From Myxococcota bacterium (GTDB lineage Bacteria; Myxococcota_A; UBA9160; UBA6930), in assembly GCA_030065975.1 (NCBI GenBank), contig JASJCN010000007.1:1-57443 (forward strand): a stretch of 57,443 nucleotides of DNA, given 5' to 3'. This document shows positions 23,559 through 32,978 of the stretch, piece by piece; the first letter of the stretch is position 1, and every line of letters begins with the position of its first letter. Both the position numbers and the translations under genes were made by a program. Below the pieces are notes generated by a model. It searched no databases. It was not told the DNA's origin and saw only the letters and a list, made by a program, of their open reading frames with translations.

Positions 23559-25034
23559 ATGGCGGAGTCGAGAGCGCGGACCCTGGGCGAGCTGCGGGCA
23601 TCCGGGGTGGGCCCCCGGACCCTGCGCGAGGAGATCCGAGCGAACCTGCTCGCGAAGCTCCGCGCCGGCGAGAATCTCTTCCCCGGCATCCTCGGCTACG
23701 ACGACAGCGTGATTCCGGCCGTCGAGAACGCGCTGCTCTGCGGCCACGACCTGATCTTCCTGGGCGAGCGGGGCCAGGCGAAGTCGCGGATGATCCGCGC
23801 GCTGGTGCAGCTGCTCGACGAGTGGATCCCCGAGGTCGCGGGCAGCGAGATCCATGACGATCCCTTCCACCCCGTCTCCGCCCACGGGCGTGCGGTGGTG
23901 GCCGAGCGCGGCGACGACACGCCGATCGAGTGGGTGCACCGCGACGACCGCTACGTGGAGAAGCTCGCGACGCCCGACGTCTCGATCGCGGATCTGATCG
24001 GCGACATCGATCCCGTGAAGGTGGCCGAGGGCCGCTCCCTCGCCGACGAGGGCACCATCCACTTCGGGCTCCTGCCGCGCACCAACCGCGGCATCTTCTG
24101 CATCAACGAGCTGCCGGACCTGACTGAGAAGGTGCAGGTCGGCCTCTTCAACGTGATGCAGGAGCGCGACGTCCAGGTGAAGGGCTACCGCGTGCGACTG
24201 CCCCTCGACGTGGTCGTCGTGGCGAGCGCGAACCCCGAGGACTACACGAGCCGCGGCCGCATCATCACGCCGCTCAAGGACCGCTACGCGGCCCAGGTGC
24301 GCACGCACTACCCCCTGACGCGGGAGCTCGAGCTGGCCGTCCTGAAGCAGGAGGCGCGCGTCCCCGGGGTGCCCGGAGTCGAGATCGTGGTGCCTCCCTT
24401 CATGGAGGAGATTACGGCCGAGCTCACGCTCCAGGCGCGCAGCAGCCCGGACGTGAACCAGGCCTCCGGCGTCTCGGTGCGGATGACCCTCGCCAACTAC
24501 GAGACCCTGCTGGCCAACGCGGTGCGCCGCGCCCTGCGACGCGGGGAGAAGCTCGCGGTACCGCGGATCAGCGACCTCGAGGCCCTGGTGCAGTCGAGCG
24601 CGGGCAAGCTCGAGCTCGAGTACGCGGGCGAGGACCGCACCGAGGAGGACGTCGTCCGCAACCTCCTGAAGCGCACGACGCGGCTGGTCTTCGACGCCCA
24701 GGCTCCGGTCGAGGCGCTCGGGCCGGTGGTGGAGTCCTTCGATCAGGGATGGAACGTCGAGGTCGGCGCCGACATGGCGTCGTCGGACTACCTGGAAGGG
24801 GTCGACGAGATCCGCGGGCTCCGCGAGGTCGCCGAGCATCTCGGCGGCGGGCCCGAGCCCGAGCGCATGGCCTCCGCCATCGAGTTCGTACTCGAGGGGC
24901 TGCACCTGCAGAACCGTCTGAACAAGAGCCAGCCGAACCAGACCCATCCGGACCAGTCCGGAGGGGAGGGCGCCGTCCGCTACGGGCGCTCCTCGGCCGG
25001 CGGATCCCAGGGCGATCCCACGGGCGGGGCCTGA
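23559..25034 (+). CDS. MoxR-like AAA+ ATPase (magnesium-chelatase-type)
   Basis: This 491-residue AAA+ ATPase is probably a chaperone acting with the VWA protein encoded next. Walker A is variant (LGERGQAKSRM) and the Walker B segment reads GIFCINELPDL, with Asn in place of the usual Asp, as I recall for this subfamily. Sensor-like ANPEDYTSRGRIITPLKDR is present. The C-terminal 100 residues are helical with a polar tail. MoxR/VWA pairs assist metal-cofactor insertion or complex maturation. GGGGAGG precedes the ATG. The VWA gene follows by 4 nt. Confidence 0.88.
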   Translation: MAESRARTLGELRASGVGPRTLREEIRANLLAKLRAGENLFPGILGYDDSVIPAVENALLCGHDLIFLGERGQAKSRMIRALVQLLDEWIPEVAGSEIHDDPFHPVSAHGRAVVAERGDDTPIEWVHRDDRYVEKLATPDVSIADLIGDIDPVKVAEGRSLADEGTIHFGLLPRTNRGIFCINELPDLTEKVQVGLFNVMQERDVQVKGYRVRLPLDVVVVASANPEDYTSRGRIITPLKDRYAAQVRTHYPLTRELELAVLKQEARVPGVPGVEIVVPPFMEEITAELTLQARSSPDVNQASGVSVRMTLANYETLLANAVRRALRRGEKLAVPRISDLEALVQSSAGKLELEYAGEDRTEEDVVRNLLKRTTRLVFDAQAPVEALGPVVESFDQGWNVEVGADMASSDYLEGVDEIRGLREVAEHLGGGPEPERMASAIEFVLEGLHLQNRLNKSQPNQTHPDQSGGEGAVRYGRSSAGGSQGDPTGGA

Positions 25035-25038
25035 TCGG

Positions 25039-26694
25039 GTGAGCGCCGCCCGCCGCCATCGCTACAGCCGCTGGGACGGCTCCCTCGAGGAGTTCTCCCT
25101 CGACGCGAAGCGCGCCCTCGACGCCCTCTCCGAGCTCCTGATGGAGGGGCTCGAGGTCGACGAGGCGCTCGACTGGATGCGTCGCTTCGGCTTCCAGATG
25201 GCGGGCATGGACTTCCGGGTGATGGGCGCCGAGGAGCTCGCGAACGAGCTGCGGGAGCAGGTCCGTGCGCTCGAGCAGCAGTACAACCTCGACCACTCCA
25301 CCGAGGAGCTCGCCCGCCGGCTCGACGAGATCCTCGATCGCGAGGAGCAGGCCCTCCGCTCCGCGCACGGCCACGAGTCCCAGCGCATGAACGAGTTCCT
25401 GTCCCGGCGCCACGGCGGGACGGAGCCCAACGAGAGCCTCTCCCAGGCCATCGAGCGCCTGCGCGATCACCGCTTCGAGGACGAGGAGGCGGGCTCGGAC
25501 TTCCAGGAGCTGCTGGCCGAGCTCGACCGTCTGAAGGCCCTCGAGGAGTTCCAGCAGCAGCGCGGCCAGCGCTTCCGCGGGCCCGAGTCGGCCGACTACG
25601 AGCAGGCCCAGCAGATCCGCGAGCAGATCGAGCAGCTGGAGCAGCTGGCCCAGCAGCTCGCGGACGGCGACTTCCAGGGCGCGAACATGACGCCGGAGCA
25701 GCTGCGCGAGCTGCTCTCCGAGGACGGCGTGCGCTCGCTGATCCTGCTGCGCGACATGGAGCGCAACCTCGAGGAGGCCGGCTTCCTGGCGCCCGGCGAG
25801 GAGGGCCCCGAGCTCACCCCCCGCGCGATCCGCCGGATCGGCGCCCAGGCCCTGGCCTCGGTGTACGGCGCGCTCCGCAAGGGCCGGCCCGGCGCCCACG
25901 ACACGGTCCACTACGGCGTCGCCACCCGTAGGCCCGACGAGACCAAGCCCTTCGAGTTCGGCGGCGACCTCGACCTGCACGTCGTGCGGACGCTCATGAA
26001 CGGCGTGCGCCGTGCCGCGGCCGCGCGGCCCGGCGAGCCCCTCGAGCCGCCGATCCGCCTCGACGTCTCCGACCTCGAGGTCTACGAGTGCGACTTCAGC
26101 ACCCAGACCACCACCGTGCTGCTGCTCGACATGAGCTGGAGCATGTCGTGGGCGGGGCGCTTCCCGGCGGCCAAGCGCGTGGCCATGGCCCTCGATCACC
26201 TGATCCGCACGCGCTACCCGCGCGACGACTTCTTCGTGGTCGGCTTCTCGACCCGCGCCCGAGAGCTCCCGATCCGCGACCTTCCCCTCGCGCGCTGGGA
26301 CATGGGCGACCCGTTCACGAATCTCCAGGAGGGGCTGATGGTCGCCGAGCGGCTGATCGATCGGCACCCGAGTCCGAGCCCGCAGATCCTCGTGATCACC
26401 GACGGGCAGCCCACGGCCTACTACGCCGACCGCGAGCTGCACGTGGAGTGGCCCATGGGCTTCGGCGGCGTCTCGCCCCACGCCGTCGCCGAGACGCTGA
26501 AGACCGTGCGGCGGGTGACGCGCCGGGGCATCACCATCAACACGTTCATGCTCGACGACGCGCCCGAGCTGGTGGGCTTCGTCGAGCGCATGACCGAGAT
26601 CAATCGCGGCCGCGCGTTCTTCACGTCGCCGACGCAGCTCGGCTCGTTCCTGATGGTCGACTACCTGAGCCGGCGTCGGACTCAGCATCGATGA
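25039..26694 (+). CDS. VWA-domain protein, partner of the MoxR-like ATPase
   Basis: This 551-residue protein has a long helical, Gln/Glu-rich N-terminal half (QQIREQIEQLEQLAQQLAD, likely coiled coil). A C-terminal von Willebrand A domain follows, whose MIDAS motif is LLDMSWSMS near residue 363 with a later ITDGQPTAYY. It probably binds the MoxR ATPase and presents a substrate, as in CbbO/NorD-type or Mg-chelatase D-type systems; the client is unknown. No signal or membrane segment is visible. The GTG at 25039 is 4 nt after the moxR stop. A large 761-residue antisense ORF in the track is a shadow. Confidence 0.88.
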   Translation: MSAARRHRYSRWDGSLEEFSLDAKRALDALSELLMEGLEVDEALDWMRRFGFQMAGMDFRVMGAEELANELREQVRALEQQYNLDHSTEELARRLDEILDREEQALRSAHGHESQRMNEFLSRRHGGTEPNESLSQAIERLRDHRFEDEEAGSDFQELLAELDRLKALEEFQQQRGQRFRGPESADYEQAQQIREQIEQLEQLAQQLADGDFQGANMTPEQLRELLSEDGVRSLILLRDMERNLEEAGFLAPGEEGPELTPRAIRRIGAQALASVYGALRKGRPGAHDTVHYGVATRRPDETKPFEFGGDLDLHVVRTLMNGVRRAAAARPGEPLEPPIRLDVSDLEVYECDFSTQTTTVLLLDMSWSMSWAGRFPAAKRVAMALDHLIRTRYPRDDFFVVGFSTRARELPIRDLPLARWDMGDPFTNLQEGLMVAERLIDRHPSPSPQILVITDGQPTAYYADRELHVEWPMGFGGVSPHAVAETLKTVRRVTRRGITINTFMLDDAPELVGFVERMTEINRGRAFFTSPTQLGSFLMVDYLSRRRTQHR

Positions 26695-26710
26695 AGGTCG
26701 TGCTCGGCTG

Positions 26711-28312
26711 ATGGCCCGCGAGCGCAACCTGCCTCGGCGTCTCGCGACGGGCGCCGGCTGGCTCTGGCGCCGCGGGCGCGGGCGCCTGCGGCTGCCGCGC
26801 GGACGCTTCTGGCTGCGCCTGCGGCTCCCCTCGCCGATCCCCGAGTCGCCCACCCCGGGCTTCTTCGGGCGCCCGGCCGAGCTCTGCTACCTCGACGTGC
26901 TGCGCGCCCTCGACGCCGCGCGTACCGACCCGCGGGTGGCCGGCGTGCTGGTGCGCTTCCACGGCCCGCCGGGAGCCATGGCGCGCAGCAGCGGCCTGCG
27001 CCGGGCCCTCATGCGCGTGCGCGAGGCCGGAAAGCCGGCCGTGGCCTTCAGCGAGCGCTACTCGAGCCTCGACCTGCTCGCGGCGAGCGGAGCCAGCCAC
27101 GTGCTTCTGCCCGAGAGCGGGAGCGTCTTCCTGACGGGGCTGCGGCTGGACGGGCTCTACCTGCGCGATCTCCTGGATCGGCTCGGCGTGCGCGTCGACG
27201 TGGTCCGGGCCGGCGACTTCAAGGCGGCCGGCGAGATGCTGACGCGCAGCGGGCCCTCCCAGGAGAACCGCGAGCAGCTGGCGGCGATCGCCGACGATCT
27301 CTTCGCCGAGCTCGAGGGCGGTCTGGCCGAGGGGCGCGGCCTGCCCGGGGAGGAGGTCGCGCGCCTGGTCGACCGCGCGCTCTTTCCCGCCGCCGCGGCC
27401 GTCGACGCCGGGCTGATCGACGGCGTCCGCTACCCCGACGAGATCGAGAGCCTGCTGCTCGAGCTGGCCCCGGGCGTCGGGCGGCCGGACCACATCCCCG
27501 TCGTCGACGCACCCGCGTATCTGTCCCTGCGCGCCCGCGACGCCGGGATCCCGTGGTCGGGGGCCCAGCGGATCGCCGTGGTGATCGCCGAAGGCGGCAT
27601 CCGCAGCGGCGGGGGCTTCCGCGGCATCGCGTCGGAGCCGTTCCGCGCGCTGCTCGAGGGCCTGCGCCGGGACGAGGGCCTGGCCGGTGTGCTGGTGCGC
27701 ATCGACAGTCCGGGCGGGGACGCGGTCACGTCGGATCTGCTCTGGCGCGGGCTTCGCCGCATCGGTGAGGAGCGGCCGGTGGTCGCTTCGCTGGGCGACG
27801 TGGCGGCCTCGGGTGGCTACTTCATGGCCTCGGGCGCCGCGACCATCGTGGCCGAGGCCGGCACGCTCACGGGCTCCATCGGGGTGATCGGCGGCAAGCT
27901 CGATGCCTCCGGCCTGCTCGAGCGCCTGGGCGTCCACAGCGAGCCCACCGAGCGGGGCGCCCGCGCCGGGCTCCTCTCCCCCGAACGGGGCTTCTCGAAC
28001 GAGGAGCGCAACGCGCTCCGCGACGAGATGGAGATCCTGCACGGGCTCTTCGTCGACCGGGTCGCCACGGGCCGAGGGCTCTCCGCCGAGGCGGTGCGTC
28101 CCCTGGCGGGCGGCCGCGTGTGGAGCGGAAGCCGGGCGGTGGAGCACGCCCTCGCCGATCGACTCGGGGGGCCCCTGCAAGCGCTCTCCATCCTGCGTGA
28201 GCGCCTCGGCCTCGGCGCCGAGGCGCCGCTCTCCCTGGAGCTGCACCCGGGCATGCCGCGCCTCGCCGGGCTGGCGCGCCTCCTGCGCCCGAGCCGGGGC
28301 GTCCTGGTCTAG
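26711..28312 (+). CDS. sppA: SppA-type signal peptide peptidase (S49 family, double-domain form)
   Basis: This 533-residue peptidase has two S49 domains like the 67-kDa E. coli enzyme, which removes cleaved signal peptides from the inner membrane. The N-terminal repeat supplies the general-base Lys in AGDFKAAGEML. The C-terminal repeat supplies the nucleophile Ser in DVAASGGYFMAS, after IDSPGGDAVTS. An N-terminal membrane anchor is not evident. Instead the first 40 residues are strongly basic with several Trp (GWLWRRGRGRLRLPRGRFWL) and could form a membrane-associating amphipathic helix. It starts 16 nt after the VWA gene and may be the last gene of that operon. Confidence 0.88.
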   Translation: MARERNLPRRLATGAGWLWRRGRGRLRLPRGRFWLRLRLPSPIPESPTPGFFGRPAELCYLDVLRALDAARTDPRVAGVLVRFHGPPGAMARSSGLRRALMRVREAGKPAVAFSERYSSLDLLAASGASHVLLPESGSVFLTGLRLDGLYLRDLLDRLGVRVDVVRAGDFKAAGEMLTRSGPSQENREQLAAIADDLFAELEGGLAEGRGLPGEEVARLVDRALFPAAAAVDAGLIDGVRYPDEIESLLLELAPGVGRPDHIPVVDAPAYLSLRARDAGIPWSGAQRIAVVIAEGGIRSGGGFRGIASEPFRALLEGLRRDEGLAGVLVRIDSPGGDAVTSDLLWRGLRRIGEERPVVASLGDVAASGGYFMASGAATIVAEAGTLTGSIGVIGGKLDASGLLERLGVHSEPTERGARAGLLSPERGFSNEERNALRDEMEILHGLFVDRVATGRGLSAEAVRPLAGGRVWSGSRAVEHALADRLGGPLQALSILRERLGLGAEAPLSLELHPGMPRLAGLARLLRPSRGVLV

Positions 28313-28444
28313 GCCTCGCTTCCGTTGGGTCGAATTCGGCCCGCGGCCCGAGGTGAGATGAGCCGGGGCTCGTGGTGCCCGTGCATCCATTCGACGGAGG
28401 GCGACGAAAGGCTAGACCGGGAATCAACTCCAGCGGAGGTCCGG

Positions 28445-29518
28445 ATGCCGGGACTGCTCTCTGATCCGATCATGCGCTTCGGCGTCGAGCTCGCCGAGAC
28501 GGGACGCCTGCCCGACAAGGTCCTCGCGGCGGCGATCCGCTCCATCTGCCGGCGCAAGCTGGCCGAGATCGCCGAGGGGGGCAGTGCGGGCTCGACGGCC
28601 CGCAGCAACGCCTTCGTCCTGCAGATGAACGCGAGTCCGATCGCGCTCTCGACCGACGCCGCCAACGACCAGCACTACGAGGTGCCCCCGGCCTTCTTCC
28701 AGGCGGTGCTGGGGCCGCACCTCAAGTACAGCTGCTGCCTCTTCGACGGTCCCGACGACTCGCTGGGCGAGGCCGAGGCGCGCATGCTCGCGCTCACCGC
28801 CGAGCGGGCCGGCATCGCCGACGGGATGCGCATCCTCGACCTCGGCTGCGGCTGGGGCTCGCTGTCGCTGTACCTGGCATTCCACTTCCCGGGCGCACGC
28901 ATCCTCGCCGTCTCCAACTCGAAGGACCAGCGCGAGTTCATCCTCGCCCGGGCGGCCGAGCGGGGGCTCTCGAACCTCGAGGTGCGCACCGCCGACATGA
29001 ACACCTTCGACCCGGCCGAAGCCGGCGCGACCGAGCCCTTCGATCGCGTGGTCTCGATCGAGATGTTCGAGCACATGCGCAACTGGGGTCGGCTGTTCGA
29101 GCGGATCTCGGGCTGGCTCGCGCCGGACGGGCGCTTCTTCCAGCACGTGTTCTGCCACCGGAACGAGGTCTACCCCTTCGAGTCGCGGGGCGAGGCGGAC
29201 TGGATGGCGCGCAACTTCTTCACTGGCGGGATCATGCCGAGCCTCGACCTGCCGAAGCGCTTCGATCGGCACCTCGAGGTGGAGCAGCAGTGGACCGTGG
29301 ACGGCAACCACTACGCCCGCACCTCGGCCGCCTGGCTGCGCAACCTCGACGAGGCCGGGCCCCTGGCTCTCGAGACCCTGGGAGGCCCGGACGATCCGAT
29401 GGCGGCCCGACGCCTCCATCGCTGGCGCATGTTCTTCGTGGCGGTACGGGAGTTCTTCGCGCTCGAGGGCGGGCGCGAGTGGTTCGTGGCCCACACGCTG
29501 ATGCGGAAGCGCTCGTGA
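28445..29518 (+). CDS. Cyclopropane-fatty-acyl-phospholipid synthase-like SAM methyltransferase
   Basis: This 357-residue methyltransferase has a SAM-binding loop ILDLGCGWGSLSLYLA near residue 131 and the CFA-family entry NDQHYEVPPAFFQAVLGPHLKYSCCLF. It lacks the N-terminal lipid-binding domain of classical CFA synthases. It is the first gene of a four-gene run with an FAD enzyme, DUF1365 and a full-length CFA synthase. Such clusters are linked to methylated, cyclopropane or furan fatty acids (in Rhodobacter the UfaM/UfaD/UfaO route). Activity on membrane acyl chains is inferred. The start at 28445 has GGAGGT upstream; the track start is 120 nt too early. Confidence 0.85.
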   Translation: MPGLLSDPIMRFGVELAETGRLPDKVLAAAIRSICRRKLAEIAEGGSAGSTARSNAFVLQMNASPIALSTDAANDQHYEVPPAFFQAVLGPHLKYSCCLFDGPDDSLGEAEARMLALTAERAGIADGMRILDLGCGWGSLSLYLAFHFPGARILAVSNSKDQREFILARAAERGLSNLEVRTADMNTFDPAEAGATEPFDRVVSIEMFEHMRNWGRLFERISGWLAPDGRFFQHVFCHRNEVYPFESRGEADWMARNFFTGGIMPSLDLPKRFDRHLEVEQQWTVDGNHYARTSAAWLRNLDEAGPLALETLGGPDDPMAARRLHRWRMFFVAVREFFALEGGREWFVAHTLMRKRS

Positions 29519-30834
29519 GGATCGGGATCGTCGGAAGCGGCATCTCGGGGCTCGTCTGCGCCCACGTGCTCCACCGCGAGCACGACGTCGAGGTGTTCGA
29601 GGCGGGCGACTGGATCGGCGGCCACACGCACACCGTGGACGTCCCGGATGGCGACCGCACGCTGGCCATCGACACCGGCTTCATCGTGTTCAACGAGCGC
29701 ACCTACCCGGACTTCATCCGGCTGCTCTCCGAGCTCGGCGTGTCCTCGAAGCCGACGGAGATGGGCTTCGGCGTCCGCTGCGAGGAGACCGGGCTCGAGT
29801 ACTCGAGCCGCGGCCTGGGCGGCGTGTTCGCCCAGCGGCGCAACCTGGGCCGCCCGGCCCACCTGGCCATGGTGCGGGACATCCTGCGCTTCCACCGCGA
29901 GGCACGGGAGCTGCTCCGAGCCCCGCTGGCTCCGGGTGAGCCCGGGCCCTCGCTCGGCGACTGGCTCTCCGGCCGGAGCTATGGAAGGACCTTCCAGGAG
30001 CTCTTCCTGCTGCCCATGGCCGGCGCGATCTGGTCGGCAGATCCCGAGCAGATGCGGGCATTTCCGGCCGTTTCGTTCGCGCGCTTCTTTCAGAATCACG
30101 GGCTCCTCCAGCACGGCACCCCGCCGCGCTGGCGGGTCGTCTCCGGGGGCTCACGGAGCTACGTCGAGGCCCTGGTCGCCCCCTTCCGCGAGCGGGTCCA
30201 CGTGGCGAGCCCGGTGCGCCGCCTGCGGCGCCTCGCCGGCGGCGGGGTCGAGCTCTCGGTGGGCTCCGACACCGCGCGCTTGGCCCGCTTCGACGAGGTG
30301 ATCGTGGCCACCCACAGCGACCAGGCCCTGGCCCTGCTCGAGGCACCGAGCGAGGCCGAGCGACGGGTGCTCGGGGCGATCCGCTACCAGCCGAACGAGG
30401 TGGCCCTCCACACCGACCGCCGCTTCCTGCCGCGGGAGCCCCGGGCGCGGGCCGCCTGGAACTTCCACCGCATCCCCGGCCGGATTCGCCGCCAAGGGCT
30501 CGCAGGGACAGGCGAAGAGGGCGCGCGCGTGGCGGTGACCTACTCGATGAACCGTCTCCAGGGGCTGCGCAGCGACCGCGAGTTCTGCGTGACGCTCAAC
30601 CGGACGGACGAGATCGCCCCCGACCAGCGCATCGGCGTCTGGCGCAAGGACCACCCGCTCTACGACGCCGGTACGCTGCGGGCCCAGGCTCTGCGCCACG
30701 AGATCTGCGGCGTGGACCGCGTGCACTACTGCGGCGCCTACTGGGGCCACGGCTTCCACGAGGACGGCGTGAAGAGCGCCCTCGCGGTGACCCGGCGCTT
30801 CGCGGGGGCCGCCCTCGCCGCGCGGGCGGCCTGA
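29515..30834 (+). CDS. FAD-dependent amine-oxidase/desaturase-like flavoprotein
   Basis: This 439-residue flavoprotein begins with the FAD loop RIGIVGSGISGLVCAHVL and an acidic strand end (VEVFEAGDWIGGHTHTV). It ends with the second FAD-contact region YCGAYWGHGFHEDGVKSA. The family is the NAD(P)-binding/amine-oxidase type always found beside CFA-like methyltransferases and DUF1365. In Rhodobacter a related enzyme, UfaD, desaturates methylated fatty acids. A similar role is inferred, not shown. The GTG start overlaps the preceding stop (GTGA), and DUF1365 follows 3 nt later. Confidence 0.88.
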   Translation: MRIGIVGSGISGLVCAHVLHREHDVEVFEAGDWIGGHTHTVDVPDGDRTLAIDTGFIVFNERTYPDFIRLLSELGVSSKPTEMGFGVRCEETGLEYSSRGLGGVFAQRRNLGRPAHLAMVRDILRFHREARELLRAPLAPGEPGPSLGDWLSGRSYGRTFQELFLLPMAGAIWSADPEQMRAFPAVSFARFFQNHGLLQHGTPPRWRVVSGGSRSYVEALVAPFRERVHVASPVRRLRRLAGGGVELSVGSDTARLARFDEVIVATHSDQALALLEAPSEAERRVLGAIRYQPNEVALHTDRRFLPREPRARAAWNFHRIPGRIRRQGLAGTGEEGARVAVTYSMNRLQGLRSDREFCVTLNRTDEIAPDQRIGVWRKDHPLYDAGTLRAQALRHEICGVDRVHYCGAYWGHGFHEDGVKSALAVTRRFAGAALAARAA

Positions 30835-30837
30835 GTC

Positions 30838-31632
30838 GTGCGGGACGGGGGGAACAGCGCGCTCTACTTCGGGAGCGTCTGGCATCGTCGCCATGTCGAG
30901 GGCCGCCACGCGTTCCGCTACCCGCTCGTGCTCTTCTCCCTGGCGCTCTCCGAGCGCCCGCAGTGGCCGCGCCTCGCCCCACTCTTCGCCGACGAGGGGA
31001 GGGCGCTCTTCTCCTTCCGCCGGGAGGATCATCTCCCGGGCACCGAGGGCCCCCTGGACGAAGCGGTGCGCGACCTCGTCGAGGCGCGCGACGGTCGACG
31101 CCCCACGGGCCCGGTGGATCTCCTCACCCTTCCGCGTGCCTTCGGGCTGAGCTTCAACCCGGTGAGCTTCTACTACTGCTGGGACCCCGAGCGTACGGCC
31201 CTCGAGGCCGTCGTGGCCGAGGTCACGAACACGCCCTGGGACGAGCGCCACTGCTACGTGCTGCCCGCCTCCGAAGGGCAGCGGCGCGGCCGGGTGCTGC
31301 GCTTCATCGAGCCCAAGCGCTTCCACGTCTCGCCCTTCCAGCCGATGGAGCTCGACTACGCCTTCGCGTTCGGCCTGCCTGGGCCGCGCCTGGGCGCGGC
31401 CATCGCCTGCCATCCGTCCGAAGGCGGCCCCCGCGTCTTCGACGCCTCGATCCACCTCGAGCGCCTGCCGCTCACGCGCCGCTCGATGCTGCGCGCGGCT
31501 TCGCGAGGCGCATTCCAGAGCGCGCGGAACCTGGCCGGCATCTACTTCGAAGCCCTGCGCACGAAGCTGCGCGGGGCCCCCTACTACCCCCATCCCGAAC
31601 GATCCCAAGCGCCCCTGGAGTCCCTGCGATGA
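30838..31632 (+). CDS. DUF1365-family protein of the fatty-acid modification operon
   Basis: This 264-residue protein belongs to DUF1365, recognisable by the opening ALYFGSVWHRRH, SFNPVSFYYCWD and EPKRFHVSPFQPM. No catalytic mechanism is known. Genes of this family almost invariably lie between the flavoprotein and CFA synthase genes, as here. The conserved His/Arg/Tyr residues suggest an enzyme or a lipid-binding partner. There is no signal peptide; a membrane-surface location would fit the substrates. It starts with GTG, and its stop overlaps the CFA synthase ATG (ATGA). Confidence 0.88.
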   Translation: MRDGGNSALYFGSVWHRRHVEGRHAFRYPLVLFSLALSERPQWPRLAPLFADEGRALFSFRREDHLPGTEGPLDEAVRDLVEARDGRRPTGPVDLLTLPRAFGLSFNPVSFYYCWDPERTALEAVVAEVTNTPWDERHCYVLPASEGQRRGRVLRFIEPKRFHVSPFQPMELDYAFAFGLPGPRLGAAIACHPSEGGPRVFDASIHLERLPLTRRSMLRAASRGAFQSARNLAGIYFEALRTKLRGAPYYPHPERSQAPLESLR

Positions 31633-32936
31633 GCGAGTCGATCCAACCTGGTCCCGACGTTCCCGGCTTCGACCCTCTGGGCCTCGCGGTCGAGACCGAA
31701 GCCGTCTTCGCGGGGCGTCGCGGCCCGCTGCAGGGCCTCGCCCGCAAGCTCGTGCTGCGTCGTCTCGAGCAGATGTCCGCCGATCGCCTGTGCATCCACG
31801 AGGGGGGAGACCGCCTCCTGGTGGGCGGCGGCTCGGGGTCCGCCGCGGAGATCTTCGTCCGGGATCCGGAGCTCTGGACGAGCCTCCTGCTGGGCGGCTC
31901 GATCGGCGCCGCCGAGAGCTACATGCGCGGCTCGTGGACGACCCCGGACCTCGCCGGACTGATCCGCCTGCTGCAGCGCAACCGGGCCACCTTCGAGCAG
32001 CTCGAGAGCGGCCTCGCTCGGCTGGGCGCCGCGCCTCGCCGGGTGCTGCACCGGCTCCGCCGCAACCACCGCGGCGGCAGCCGCCGGAACATCCACGCCC
32101 ACTACGATCTGGGCAACGACTTCTTCGAGCGCTTCCTCGACTCGACGCTCACCTACTCCTCGGGCGTGTTCGAGTCGGCCGATGCGAGCATGGAGGAGGC
32201 CTCGCACGCCAAGTACGAGCGGCTGTGCCGGAAGCTCGACATCGGCCCCGACGATCACGTCCTCGAGATCGGGACGGGCTGGGGCGGCTTCGCCATCCAC
32301 GCCGCTAGCACGACCGGCTGTCGCGTGACCACCACGACCCTCTCGAGCGCCCAGCTCGAGGTGGCGCGCAGGCGCGTCGAGGCCGCCGGCCTCACCGATC
32401 GCATCACGCTGCTCCAGAAGGACTACCGCGACCTCGAGGGCCACTTCGACAAGCTCGTCTCGATCGAGATGATCGAGGCCGTGGGCCACGAGTACATGGA
32501 GACCTTCTTTCGCGTATGCGCCGACCGCCTGGTGCCCGAGGGGCGCATGGCGCTCCAGGCCATCGTGATCGCCGACCAGGCCTTCGAGCGCTCGAAGCGC
32601 TCGGTGGATTTCATCCGTCACTACGTGTTCCCGGGAGGGTCGCTGCCGTCGATCACGTCGATGACGAAGGCGGCGACCGCGGCCAGCGATCTGCGTCTGC
32701 ACGGTCTCGAGGACCTCTCGCCGCACTACGGAGAGACGCTGCGCCGCTGGCGCCGAAGCTTCCACGAGGCGCTTCCGTCGATCCGCGAGCTCGGCTACGG
32801 CGACCCGTTCCTGCGCATGTGGGACCTGTACCTCGCCTCGTGCGAGGCGGGCTTCGAGGAGCACGCCACGGGGCTGGTGCAGCTCGTGATGGCCCGCCCG
32901 GGCTACCGCCAGGAGTCCCTGCAGGCCCCCGCGTAG
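31629..32936 (+). CDS. cfa: Cyclopropane-fatty-acyl-phospholipid synthase
   Basis: This 435-residue enzyme adds a methylene or methyl group from SAM to unsaturated acyl chains in the membrane. Unlike the first methyltransferase of the operon it is full length. The N-terminal lipid-binding domain (GGSIGAAESYMRGSWTTPDL) is followed by NIHAHYDLGNDFFERFLDSTLTYSSG, the SAM loop VLEIGTGWGGFAIHAA, and the catalytic-region segments VSIEMIEAVGHEY and IRHYVFPGGSLPS. It ends the operon. Two CFA-type enzymes side by side suggest sequential or alternative chemistry on the same chain. Confidence 0.93.
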   Translation: MSESIQPGPDVPGFDPLGLAVETEAVFAGRRGPLQGLARKLVLRRLEQMSADRLCIHEGGDRLLVGGGSGSAAEIFVRDPELWTSLLLGGSIGAAESYMRGSWTTPDLAGLIRLLQRNRATFEQLESGLARLGAAPRRVLHRLRRNHRGGSRRNIHAHYDLGNDFFERFLDSTLTYSSGVFESADASMEEASHAKYERLCRKLDIGPDDHVLEIGTGWGGFAIHAASTTGCRVTTTTLSSAQLEVARRRVEAAGLTDRITLLQKDYRDLEGHFDKLVSIEMIEAVGHEYMETFFRVCADRLVPEGRMALQAIVIADQAFERSKRSVDFIRHYVFPGGSLPSITSMTKAATAASDLRLHGLEDLSPHYGETLRRWRRSFHEALPSIRELGYGDPFLRMWDLYLASCEAGFEEHATGLVQLVMARPGYRQESLQAPA

Positions 32937-32978
32937 ACCGCCGGGGGGCGAGCGCCTCGTCGGCTAATCTCCGCGGCC

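Noticed and set aside
24568-26853. 761-aa minus-strand ORF opposite the VWA gene
   Set aside because: Low-complexity Leu/Glu/Gly/Arg/His translation of the antisense strand; the plus-strand MoxR and VWA proteins have clear motifs.
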